Shown here piece by piece: positions 52,525-60,554 of a DNA stretch of 64,000 nucleotides. The notes under the pieces were generated by a model. It was given only the letters and a program-made list of their open reading frames with translations. It had not been told where the DNA came from and searched no databases. A program made the translations under genes and the position numbers. Source of the DNA: Streptomyces diastatochromogenes (GTDB lineage Bacteria; Actinomycetota; Actinomycetes; Streptomycetales; Streptomycetaceae). The DNA is taken from contig JAPTYK010000001.1 in NCBI GenBank assembly GCA_026913215.1, forward strand, positions 1,364,001-1,428,000, given 5' to 3'. Position 1 is the stretch's first letter; the number at the start of each line of letters is the position of its first letter.

Positions 52525-54333
52525 TCACCGCGGGGTGAGCTTCTCCGCGAGGCCGGGGTTGCGGTCCAGCCAGGCGCGGACGGCCTGCTGCTCCTTGCCC
52601 TTGCCGGTCTCCTGGATGACGGCTTCGAGGTCCGTGAGCTGCTTCTCGGTCAGCGAGAAGTCCTTCAGCCAGGCGCCGACCTCGGGGTTCTCCGCGGCGA
52701 AGCCCTTGCGGGCGAGGGTGTGGACGCCGTCGCCCTTGCCCCAGGCGCCCTTGGGGTCCTTGAGCTTCTTCAGGTCGTGGGCGGAGTAGGCCCAGTGCGG
52801 GGACCAGAGGGTGACGACGACGGGTTCCTTGCGGTCGTACGCGCGCTTGAGCTCGGCGAGCATGCCGGGCGTGGAGCCGTCGACGACCTCGTACTCGCCC
52901 TCCAGGCCGTACTCCTTGAGGACCTTGTCCTTGAGGAGGCCCATCATTCCGGCGCTGGGCTCGATGCCGACGATCCGGCCCTTGAACTGCCCGGCCTTCC
53001 CCTTGAGGTCGGCGAGGGAGTCGACGCCCTTGACGTACGAGGGGACGGAGAGTTCCAGGGAGGTGGGGCCGTACCAGGAGCCGAGGTCCTCCAGCTTGTT
53101 CTTGTACTTCTCCCAGTACTGGGCGTGGGTGACGGGGAGCCAGGCGTCGGTCTGGAAGTCGAGCTGCCCGCCGGCCAGGCCGGTGTAGAGGGCGCCGGCC
53201 TCCAGCTGCTTGGTCTCAACCTCGTAGCCGCGGCGCTCCAGGAGCTCCTTCCACAGGTACGTGGAGGCGATGCCCTCGTCCCAGGGGATGTAGCCGATGC
53301 TGACCTTCTTGCCGTGGCCGCCGTTCGGTCCCGAGGCGGAGGCCGGACCGCCGTTGCCGCCGAGGAAGCCCAGGCCGCCGGCGGCGAGGGCGAGGACGAC
53401 GACGCCGACGAGGGCGGTGACGGGCTGCGGGCGGTGGGCCCGGAGCTTCGCCGCGGGCCGCCGGGCGCTCAGCGCGGCGCGGGCCTTGGCGGCGGCGCGG
53501 CGGCCCAGCGGGGAGACCTGGCGGCCGAGGGCGCCGGTCATCCGGTCGAGGTACATGGCGAGGACGACGATGGAGACGCCGGCCTCGAAACCGAGGCCGA
53601 TGTCGACGTTGCCGATGGCGCGGTAGACGGCGCCGCCGAGCCCGCCGCCGCCGACCATGCCGGCGATGACGACCATGGAGAGGCCGAGCATGATGACCTG
53701 GTTGACGCCGGCCATGATCGTCGGCAGGGCGAGCGGGAGCTGCACGCGCAGCAGGGTGTTGCGCGGGGTGGTGCCGAACGCCTCGGCCGCCTCGACGAGT
53801 TCGCCGTCGACCTGGCGGATGCCGAGCTCGGTCATGCGCACGCCGGGCGCCAGCGCGAAGACGATGGTGGCGAAGATGCCGGGGACGACGCCGACGCCGA
53901 AGAAGATGATGCCGGGGATGAGGTAGACCATCGCCGGCATGGTCTGCATGAAGTCCAGGACCGGCCGCAGGACGGTGCTGACGGTCTTGGAGCGGGCCGC
54001 CCAGATGCCGAGGGGGACGGCGATCACCAGGGTGACGAGGGTGGCGACGAGGACGAGGGAGAGCGTCGCCATGGCCTCGTCCCACAGCTGGACCGAGTCG
54101 ACGAGCGCGAGGCCCGCGAAGGCGAGGACACCGGCGGCGAGGCCGCGCAGCCACCAGGCGAGGACGGCGAGGATGCCGGCGAGGAGCAGCGGCTGGGGCG
54201 CGGACAGGACGGCGTCGACGCCGTCGTAGAGGCCGGTGACACCGGTGCTGACCGCGTCGAACAGCCAGGAGAACTGGGACTGGAGCCAGTCGACGGAGCT
54301 GTCGACCCACTGGCCGAGGGGAAGCCTAGGCAC
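52525..54333 (-). CDS. glycine betaine/proline ABC permease fused to its substrate-binding domain
   Basis: Intact 602-residue OpuA-type fusion. Residues about 45-300 form the permease with MQTMPAMVYLIPGIIFFGVG and the ATPase-docking segment EAAEAFGTTPRNTLLRVQLP; a helix near 320-340 (VGVVVLALAAGGLGFLGGNG) then leads to a periplasmic-type domain (KVSIGYIPWDEGIASTYLWK, LDFQTDAWLPVTHAQYWEKY, VVVTLWSPHWAYSAHDLKKL) that binds quaternary amines with Trp residues. GTG 54333 overlaps the ATPase stop by 8 bases. It imports osmoprotectants such as glycine betaine. Confidence 0.93.
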   Translation of the reverse strand: MPRLPLGQWVDSSVDWLQSQFSWLFDAVSTGVTGLYDGVDAVLSAPQPLLLAGILAVLAWWLRGLAAGVLAFAGLALVDSVQLWDEAMATLSLVLVATLVTLVIAVPLGIWAARSKTVSTVLRPVLDFMQTMPAMVYLIPGIIFFGVGVVPGIFATIVFALAPGVRMTELGIRQVDGELVEAAEAFGTTPRNTLLRVQLPLALPTIMAGVNQVIMLGLSMVVIAGMVGGGGLGGAVYRAIGNVDIGLGFEAGVSIVVLAMYLDRMTGALGRQVSPLGRRAAAKARAALSARRPAAKLRAHRPQPVTALVGVVVLALAAGGLGFLGGNGGPASASGPNGGHGKKVSIGYIPWDEGIASTYLWKELLERRGYEVETKQLEAGALYTGLAGGQLDFQTDAWLPVTHAQYWEKYKNKLEDLGSWYGPTSLELSVPSYVKGVDSLADLKGKAGQFKGRIVGIEPSAGMMGLLKDKVLKEYGLEGEYEVVDGSTPGMLAELKRAYDRKEPVVVTLWSPHWAYSAHDLKKLKDPKGAWGKGDGVHTLARKGFAAENPEVGAWLKDFSLTEKQLTDLEAVIQETGKGKEQQAVRAWLDRNPGLAEKLTPR

Positions 54334-55365
54334 GGGCGGTCACCTCCTCGGCCGCCGGTCCGCCCAGCACGGCGAGAAGCTCTTCCTTCTGTACGACTCC
54401 GAGGGTGGAGCCGCCGGAGTCCTGGACGACCACCGGGTGCGGGCCCGAGGCCGCGAGGGCGCACAGGTCCACGAGGGGCGCGTCGGGGCCGACGGCCGGG
54501 GCGTCAGGTCGACCGGCCCGGTGGGCGCGGTCATGACGGCGGCGGCGGTGAGCACCCGGGAGCGGTCGACGTCCTGGATGAAGGAGGCGACGTAGTCGTC
54601 GGCGGGGCGGACGAGGATGTCCTCGGCGGTGCCCTGCTGGACGATCCTGCCGTCGCGCATGACGGCGACGCGGTCGCCGAGGCGCATGGCCTCGTTGAGG
54701 TCGTGGGTGATGAAGACGATGGTCTTCTTCAGCCGCTGCTGGAGCACGAGGAGCTGGTCCTGCATGTCGCGGCGGATCAGCGGGTCGAGCGCGCTGAAGG
54801 ACTCGTCCATCAGGAGCAGGTCGGCGTCGGTGGCGAGGGCGCGGGCCAGGCCGACGCGCTGCTGCATGCCGCCGGACAGCTCGTCGGGCCAGGACTCCTC
54901 CCAGCCGGCGAGGCCGCACAGGCCGAGGGCCTCGGCGGCGCGGGTCTCGCGCTCGGCGCGGGGCACGCCCTGGACCTCCAGGCCGTAGGCGGCGTTCTCC
55001 AGGACGTTTCGGTGCGGGAAGAGCGCGAAGTGCTGGAAGACCATGCTGATCTTCCTGGAGCGGACCTCGCGCAGTTCACGGGGGGAGAGGGCGGTGAGGT
55101 CGCGGCCGTCGTGGAGGACCCGGCCCGCGGTGGGTTCGAGCAGGCCGTTGAGCATGCGCAGGAGGGTGGACTTCCCGGAGCCGGACAGGCCCATCACGAC
55201 GAAGATCTGGCCGGGGTCGACGGTGAAGCAGGCGTCGACGACGGCCGCCGTCGTCCCGTCGGCGCGCAGCTCCTCGCGGTCGGCGCCGGCGGCGAGCCTG
55301 CGGACGGCTTCGTCGGGTCGTCTGCCGAACACCTTGTACAGATGGTCGGCCTGGAGCCTGGACAC
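54326..55365 (-). CDS. glycine betaine/proline ABC transporter ATP-binding protein (one frame break)
   Basis: Cytoplasmic ATPase of the OpuA/ProV type, about 346 residues. Walker A GLSGSGKST, Q loop HFALFPHRNV, signature LSGGMQQRVGLARALA, Walker B LLLMDESFSALDPL, H loop VFITHDLNEAMRLGD, then a CBS-type C-terminal domain (VLTAAAVMTAP to TLGVVQKEELLAVLG) that senses ionic strength in relatives. A lost A near 54505 moves the last 60 residues out of frame. Start taken as GTG 55365 (VSRLQADHLYKVFG). Coupled to the fusion gene downstream. Confidence 0.92.
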
Positions 55366-55545
55366 ATACACCTCACGGGTAGGAACGAAGAACGGCCTCA
55401 CCACCCCCGCGTGGCAGGCCGTGGAGCGGGCGGGATCGGCCCGCGGCCCGTCGCGTACGGACTCCTTTTCGTTGAATTCCGTACCGGGTTCCGCTCCGGG
55501 CCCGCGCCTGCCCGGCTTCACCGACCGCAAACGCAAAGGTGACGG

Positions 55546-55582
55546 GGGTCACGCGCGGGGTCACGCGCCGGGTCACGCGCGG
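55546..55582. repeat. three tandem GGGTCACGCGC units
   Basis: Direct repeats of about 12 bp (GGGTCACGCGC) at 55546, 55558 and 55570 in the 258-bp gap between the betaine ATPase start and the exonuclease start. The rest of the gap (55366-55545) shows no gene; it should hold promoters for both divergent genes. Confidence 0.7.
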
Positions 55583-55623
55583 GGAGGGCCGGGTCTGTCA
55601 GTGGGGTGCGGCATGATCGGGGG

Positions 55624-56543
55624 GTGACGCGACGCCTGATGCTCCTCGACACCGCCAGCCTCTACTTCCGCGCGTACTTCGGCGTGCCGGACTCCGTCCG
55701 GGCGCCGGACGGCACCCCGGTGAACGCCGTGCGCGGGCTGCTCGACTTCATCACCCGGCTCGTCCAGGACCACCGCCCCGACGATCTGGTCGCCTGCTGG
55801 GACGAGGACTGGCGGCCGCAGTGGCGGGTGGACCTGATCCCCTCGTACAAGGCGCACCGGGTGGCCGTGGAGACGGAGACGGGCCCGGACGAGGAGGAGA
55901 TCCCGGACACGCTGTCCCCGCAGGTGCCGGTGATCGAGGAGGTCCTCGCGGCGCTGGGCATCGCCCGGGTCGGGGCCGCGGGGTACGAGGCGGACGACGT
56001 GATCGGGACCCTCGCGGGCCGCGCCGGGGGCCCGGTGGACATCGTCACGGGCGACCGCGACCTGTTCCAGCTGGTGGACGACGCCCGGGGCGTGCGCGTG
56101 CTGTACCCGCGCAAGGGCGTCGGCGACTGCGACCTGGTGGACGCGGAGCTGATCCGCGCGAAGTACGGGGTCCGCCCCGACCAGTACGCGGACTTCGCGG
56201 CGCTGCGCGGGGACGCCAGCGACGGGCTGCCCGGGGTGAAGGGCATCGGCGAGAAGACGGCGGCCCAGCTGATCACGGAGTACGGGGACCTGGCGGGCGT
56301 CCGGGCGGCGGCGGAGGACCCGGGCTCGAAGCTGACGCCGGCGAAGCGGCGCGGGATCGTGGAGGCGGCGGCGTACCTGGACGTGGCGCCGACGGTGGTG
56401 CGGGTCGCCGCCGACGTGGCGCTCCCGGAGTTCGACCCGGCCCTGCCGGCCGCCCCGCGCGACCCGGCCGCCCTGGAGACGCTGGTCAAGCGCTGGAACC
56501 TGGGGGCGCGGTGGGGCGCCTGCTGCCGGTCCTGGAGCGCTGA
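55624..56543 (+). CDS. stand-alone 5'-3' exonuclease (PolA N-domain / flap endonuclease type, one late frame break)
   Basis: About 307 residues. Metal-binding acidic clusters: LMLLDTASLYFRAYFGVP, VACWDEDWRPQWRVDLIPSY, GYEADDVIGTLAGRA and VDIVTGDRDLFQLVDDA; helix-hairpin-helix ALRGDASDGLPGVKGIGEKT. It trims RNA primers or flaps during replication and repair, without a polymerase domain. A lost G near 56505 hides the natural end LLPVLER at 56543; without it the frame runs on to 56628. GTG 55624 opens MTRRLMLLD. Confidence 0.92.
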
Positions 56544-56628
56544 CGCCGTCGACGCGGACGGCCGCGGACCGGCCGGAACCGCGGGTGGTCCATCACCGCT
56601 CGAGCCGCCCCTTGCCACGGGATGCTAG

Positions 56629-56644
56629 CTTAGGCATACCTAAG
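56629..56644 (+). promoter_or_regulatory. iron box (DmdR/IdeR operator)
   Basis: CTTAGGCATACCTAAG is a near-perfect palindrome (six-base arms around CATA) matching the core TTAGG...CCTAA of actinomycete iron-repressor operators. It lies 22 bp before the start of the siderophore-interacting protein gene, so that gene should be repressed when iron is plentiful. Confidence 0.85.
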
Positions 56645-56665
56645 TTTGCAGAGTCAGGAGAGCCC

Positions 56666-57500
56666 GTGGCAGAGCAGCCGGCCCGCAAGGCACCGAAGGC
56701 CACCGAAGCGCGTGTGGTGCACACCGAGCGGATCACCCCGCACATGGTGCGGATCGTGCTGGGAGGCCCCGGGCTCGACGGCTTCGCGGCGGACACGTAC
56801 ACCGACCACTACGTGAAGCTGCTCTTCGCCCCGGAGGGCGTCTCCTACCCGGAGCCCTTCGACATGGAGCGGATCCGGGCGGAGTTCCCCCGGGAGCAGT
56901 GGCCGACGACGCGGACGTACACGGTGCGGGCCTGGGACCCCGTCCACCGCGAGCTGACGATCGACTTCGTGGTCCATGGCGACGAGGGCCTGGCGGGCCC
57001 GTGGGCGGCGCGCGCCCAGGCGGGCGAGACGGTGCGCTCCTCGGCCCCGGCGGCGGCTACGCGCCGGACCCGGCGGCGGACTGGCACCTGCTCGCGGGCG
57101 ACGAGAGCGCGCTGCCCGCGATCGCGGCGGCCCTGGAGCAGCTGCCCGCCGGCGCGCGGGCGCACGTCTTCGTCGAGGTCTCGGACCCGGCCGAGGAGCA
57201 GAAGCTGGCGACGGCGGCGGGCGTCGAGGTCACCTGGCTGCACCGGGAGACCGCCCGGTGGGCGCGGCGCTGGTCGAGGCGGTCACGGCCCTGGACTTCC
57301 CGGCGGGCGACGTGCACGCCTTCGTCCACGGCGAGGCGGGCTTCGTGAAGGAACTGCGCCGACACCTGCGCCTCGACCGGGGCGTCGCCCGGGAGCGCCT
57401 GTCGATCTCGGGCTACTGGCGCCTGGGCAAGACGGACGAGGGCTGGCGCGCGATGAAGCGCGAGTGGAACGACCAGGTGGAGCGCGAGCAGGACAACTGA
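56666..57500 (+). CDS. siderophore-interacting flavoprotein (ferric-siderophore reductase, two frame breaks)
   Basis: About 278 residues. FAD-binding barrel (ITPHMVRIVLGGPGLDGFAA, TRTYTVRAWDPVHRELTIDF with the RTYT flavin motif), NAD(P)-binding half (WHLLAGDESALPAIAAALEQ, VFVEVSDPAEEQKL) and the family-typical tail GYWRLGKTDEGWRAMKREW. It reduces ferric siderophores in the cytoplasm to free iron. Frame changes near 57045 and 57258. GTG 56666 lies five bases past AGGAG; the iron box upstream predicts control by DmdR1. Confidence 0.92.
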
Positions 57501-57553
57501 CGAGCTCACCGACTCAGGAGCTGACGAGCTGACGAGCTGACCCGCTCGCAAGC

Positions 57554-58369
57554 TCACGAGCGGGAGAACCGGGCCGAAGGGGTCCGGGGCCGTGACGGCC
57601 CCGGACCCCTTCGCCGTCCCTCACCCCTCCGCCTCTCCCCATCTGCCTCTCCCCCGCCCACCTCTTCCCCATCTGCCTCTCCCCCGCCCACTTCTCCCCC
57701 GTCCGCCTCTCCCCCGTCGCCTACCTCTCCCTCGCCCCGCAGCGCCTCGCCGAACGTGCTCTCCGAGGCGTCCGTGTGGGCCAGGCGGCGCAGCGCGGAG
57801 AACATCGCGTCGCCGAGCACCGTGCCGACGACCGCGCTCTCCACGAGCTCCTCCCGCGCCACGTGGTGCGCCACATAGTCCAGATCGGCCCGCGCCACTC
57901 CCTCCGCCGCCTCCGCGTAGGCGTCCAGGACCTCGGCGAACCGGCCGTGCCCGAGCTCGTCGAGCGCCACGAGGGTCATCGCGAGGGCCTCCGCCGCCGG
58001 GCCCGAAGGGTGCGTGTGCCAGCCTCGCGCCTCGATCAGCCCGGCGACCGTCTTCCGCGCCTCCTCGATGCCGTCGCCGGGTTCACGGTCGTAGCGCGGC
58101 ACCAGCGGCTTCGTCGCGGCGCCCAGCACGTCGTGCACCGGCCGCTCCGGGTCGTCGACCGCCGTGACCACGTCACGGACCGCCGCCACCGACAGGTTGC
58201 CCACATCGATGAGCGCCCGGATCAGGCGGAGCCGCCGCACATGCGTCTCTCCGTACGAGGCCTGGTTCGGGCTCGTCAGTTCCCCGGCGGGCAGCAGTCC
58301 TTCCCGTACGTAGAACTTGATCGTCGGCACCGACACCCCGGTCGTGCGACTCAACTCTCCGATGCGCAA
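57554..58369 (-). CDS. MerR family regulator with low-complexity tail
   Basis: N-terminal winged helix of the MerR type (MRIGELSRTTGVSVPTIKFY, VREGLLPAGELTSPNQASYG), dimerisation helix and a 130-residue helical C-terminal domain (ETLVALDELGHGRF-like region, DLDYVAHHVAREELVESAVV). After residue about 215 the protein becomes a Gly/Glu/Asp repeat (GGGEADGEE) encoded by a 30-bp-type repeat at 57640-57735. The open frame runs over the terminator to 57554; a one-base loss would instead stop it at 57621-57623, just before the hairpin, which I think is the true end. It probably represses the divergent membrane protein gene. Confidence 0.85.
   Translation of the reverse strand: MRIGELSRTTGVSVPTIKFYVREGLLPAGELTSPNQASYGETHVRRLRLIRALIDVGNLSVAAVRDVVTAVDDPERPVHDVLGAATKPLVPRYDREPGDGIEEARKTVAGLIEARGWHTHPSGPAAEALAMTLVALDELGHGRFAEVLDAYAEAAEGVARADLDYVAHHVAREELVESAVVGTVLGDAMFSALRRLAHTDASESTFGEALRGEGEVGDGGEADGGEVGGGEADGEEVGGGEADGERRRGEGRRRGPGPSRPRTPSARFSRS
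57576..57612. terminator. bidirectional hairpin terminator
   Basis: GAAGGGGTCCGGGGCCGT at 57576-57593 and its exact complement at 57595-57612 form a very stable hairpin between the convergent siderophore-interacting protein and MerR genes. Just before it, 57500-57560 holds short GAGCTGAC repeats. Confidence 0.8.
57640..57735. repeat. imperfect tandem repeat in the MerR gene 3' end
   Basis: Repeats built on CCCCATCTGCCTCTCCCCCGCCCAC and shorter CCGCCTCTCCCCCGTC variants. In the minus-strand frame they encode GGGEADGEEV-like units. Confidence 0.75.
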
Positions 58370-58425
58370 CGCGTGTTCACCTTCCCGGTCTCTCCCCGGC
58401 CTTGCCGACCGACGCCCCCATCATA

Positions 58426-58463
58426 GATAGTGGCGCTATCAGATAGTGGCGAGTGCCACTATC
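58426..58463. promoter_or_regulatory. double palindromic operator between MerR and membrane protein genes
   Basis: Two adjacent palindromes: GATAG-TGGCG-CTATC (58426-58440) and GATAGTGGC-GAGT-GCCACTATC (58442-58463). They share the core GATAGTGGC and lie 57-94 bp from the MerR start and 23-60 bp from the divergent start, a natural place for the MerR protein to bind. Confidence 0.75.
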
Positions 58464-58485
58464 CATACCTTCACGGGGGATCCGT

Positions 58486-59497
58486 ATGTCCGCGCTGTCC
58501 TCAGCGTCCTCGCACCCTTCGCCGCCTTCGCCCTCCTCCCCGGACCCGCGCACCGCGCTCGCGCCCGTGTCCGTGCCCCTGCCCCGGCTGCACCGCCCCT
58601 TAGTCTGGTTCGCGGCCTCGATGGGCGTCCTCGCCCTCGTCTCCGCCGTCGGCATAGCCGTCGACGACCGGATGCTGGTCGGCGTCCCCATCTGGACGAA
58701 ACCCTTCAAGTTCTCGGTCTCGTTCGTCGCCTACAGCCTCTCCCTCGCCTGGATGCTCTCGCTGCTCCCCCGCGGCCGGCGGGCCGGCTGGTGGGCCGGG
58801 ACGGTGGTCACCGCCGCCAGCGCCCTCGAAATGGTGCTGATCACCCTCCAGGTGATCCGCGGCACCCAGAGCCACTTCAACCAGGCGACCCCCTTCGACG
58901 CCGCCGTCTTCCAGACCATGGGCGGCACCGTCGTCGCGCTGTGGCTGGGCGCCCTGGTCATCGCCGTCCTCCTGCTCCGCGCCCGGATCCTCGACCGGGC
59001 CATGGCCTGGGCCGTCCGGCTGTCCTCCTCATCGCCCTGGCGGGCGCGGCCATCGGCTTCCTGATGGTCCAGCCGACCCCGGAGCAGCTCACGTCCGACA
59101 ACCCGCCGATCGTGGGCGCCCACAGCGTCGGCGTCCCCGACGGCGGCCCCTCCATGCCGCTGACCGGCTGGGCGACCACCGGCGGCGACCTGCGCATCCC
59201 GCACTTCTTCGGCATGCACGCGCTCCAGCTGCTCCCCTCCTGCTGATCGCCCTGTCCGCCCTCGCCACCCGCTTCCCGGCCCTCACCCGCCTTGCCGACG
59301 AGCGCGTACGACTGCGCCTCACCCTCACGGCCTCGGCCGCCTACGCCGCGACCTTCGCCCTCCTCACCTGGCAGGCCCTCCGCGGCCAGGCCCTGTCCGC
59401 CCCGGACACCACGACCCTCACCGCCGCGGCCACGATCGTCCTCCTGACCGCAGCGGCCACCACCCTGTCCCTCCGCACCAAGAGGGCCAAGGCCTGA
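58486..59497 (+). CDS. multi-pass membrane protein of unknown function (two frame breaks)
   Basis: About 338 residues, seven or more hydrophobic segments: [100 protein letters not shown], and two near the C terminus. An extracytoplasmic loop contains [17 protein letters not shown], with a His reminiscent of haem- or metal-binding membrane proteins. The N-terminal 35 residues are Ser/Pro-rich. Frame changes near 59022 and 59240. Expression is likely governed by the divergent MerR regulator. No named family assigned with confidence. Confidence 0.75.
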
Positions 59498-59614
59498 CCG
59501 CCCCCTCGCCCCCTCCTCCCCCTCCCGCCCTCCCGCCCTCCCGTCCGATACTCGCCCCCACCCCGGCGGACTCCGGCAGAACTCCACCTCAGCCGGGCGG
59601 TCTACCCTGACCGG

Positions 59615-60484
59615 ATGCCAGACATCGACCGGGCCGTGGGCGCCGTACTGGGTTCCGCCGTGGGTGACGCGCTGGGCGCCCCCTTCGAGTTCGGGCTCCC
59701 CGGCGTGTTCCGGGAGCGGTTCCCGGACGGCGTCGGGGAGTTGTGCGGGGGCGGCGGCTGGGATCCCGGCGAGGCGACGGACGACACCCAGATGGCCGTC
59801 CTGCTCGGGGAGTCACTCCTCGAACGGGGCGGCCTCGACCTGCCCGACGCCTTCGCCCGCTTCCGGCGCTGGGCCTCCGCCGACCCCAAGGACATCGGCC
59901 TCCAGACCGAACAGGTCCTCCTCGGCGGCGACCCCTGGGACATCGCCGCCGCCCTGCACTTCCAGACCAACGGCCGCGCCGCCGGCAACGGTTCACTGAT
60001 GCGCGCCTCGACCTCTGCCGTCTACTTCGCGGCACGAGGACGAGACGACAATGACCGCGGCCCGCCGCCCATGCCGGGCCCGCACCCCACGCCCGCCCGT
60101 GTGGGCAATCGTCCCGCAGGGCGGGACGGGTGGGCACACGGGACGGCGCCCTCTAGCGGCGCCTCCGCGTTCCGAAGCCTGGACCCGCACCCCTGTGCAC
60201 AGCTCGCACGGGGTGCGGGTCCAGGCGCGTAAGCCTCTGGCGCCGGCAGGGCGCGGGTCCGTTGTGCCCACCCGTTCCGCCCCAGCGGAACGATTGCCCA
60301 CAACGGGGGCGGCGACACCGACACCGTAGTCACCGGCACCCTCGCCGGCGCGCTGTACGGCCCCGCCTCCATCCCCACCCGCTGGACGACCCCCCTCCAC
60401 GTCCCCCTCCCCGGCTTCGCCGACCGGGTACTGCGCACCCCGGAACTGCGAGCTCTGGCCGAGGCCCTGGCCGGAGGCTGCTGA
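59615..60484 (+). pseudogene. ADP-ribosylglycohydrolase, middle replaced by a palindromic element
   Basis: Dinuclear-metal hydrolase that removes ADP-ribose from proteins or small molecules. The N-terminal part is good (GAVLGSAVGDALGAPFEFGL, GEATDDTQMAVLLGESLLER with the metal-binding TDDT, GRAAGNGSLMRASTSAVYFA) and so is the C-terminal metal site (GGGDTDTVVTGTLAGALYGP). Between them about 110 residues expected in this family are missing and a 212-bp inverted-repeat element sits instead, with an in-frame stop at 60230-60232. The two flanks remain in the same frame. Unlike other breaks here this cannot be a one-base error, so the gene is truly inactive. Confidence 0.85.
60096..60307. mobile_element. 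212-bp MITE-like palindromic element
   Basis: The whole stretch is one imperfect inverted repeat. The left arm from 60096 (CCCGTGTGGGCAATCGTCCC) matches the complement of the right arm ending at 60307 (CCCGTTGTGGGCAATCGTTC) over about 95 bases. The innermost part is perfect: 60178-60193 pairs with 60210-60225 around a 16-nt loop. Each arm also holds its own small hairpin (CGTCCCGC/GCGGGACG at 60110-60127; GTTCCGC/GCGGAAC at 60274-60291). It encodes no transposase, so any movement would need one supplied from elsewhere. No clear target duplication was found. Confidence 0.7.
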
Positions 60485-60554
60485 ACGGTCCGTCAGGAGG
60501 TGGGCCGTCTGCGGGTTGCGGGCGGGAAGAGGCGCGCGGCGTCACCGCCGGTTG

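Noticed and set aside
52720..55542. 940-residue plus-strand open frame
   Set aside because: Antisense of the betaine transporter genes; Gly/Val/Asp/Glu-rich low-complexity translation typical of GC-rich shadows.
55546..55582. Replication or attachment site at the GGGTCACGCGC repeats
   Set aside because: Only three short units with no integrase, DnaA-box cluster or tRNA nearby.
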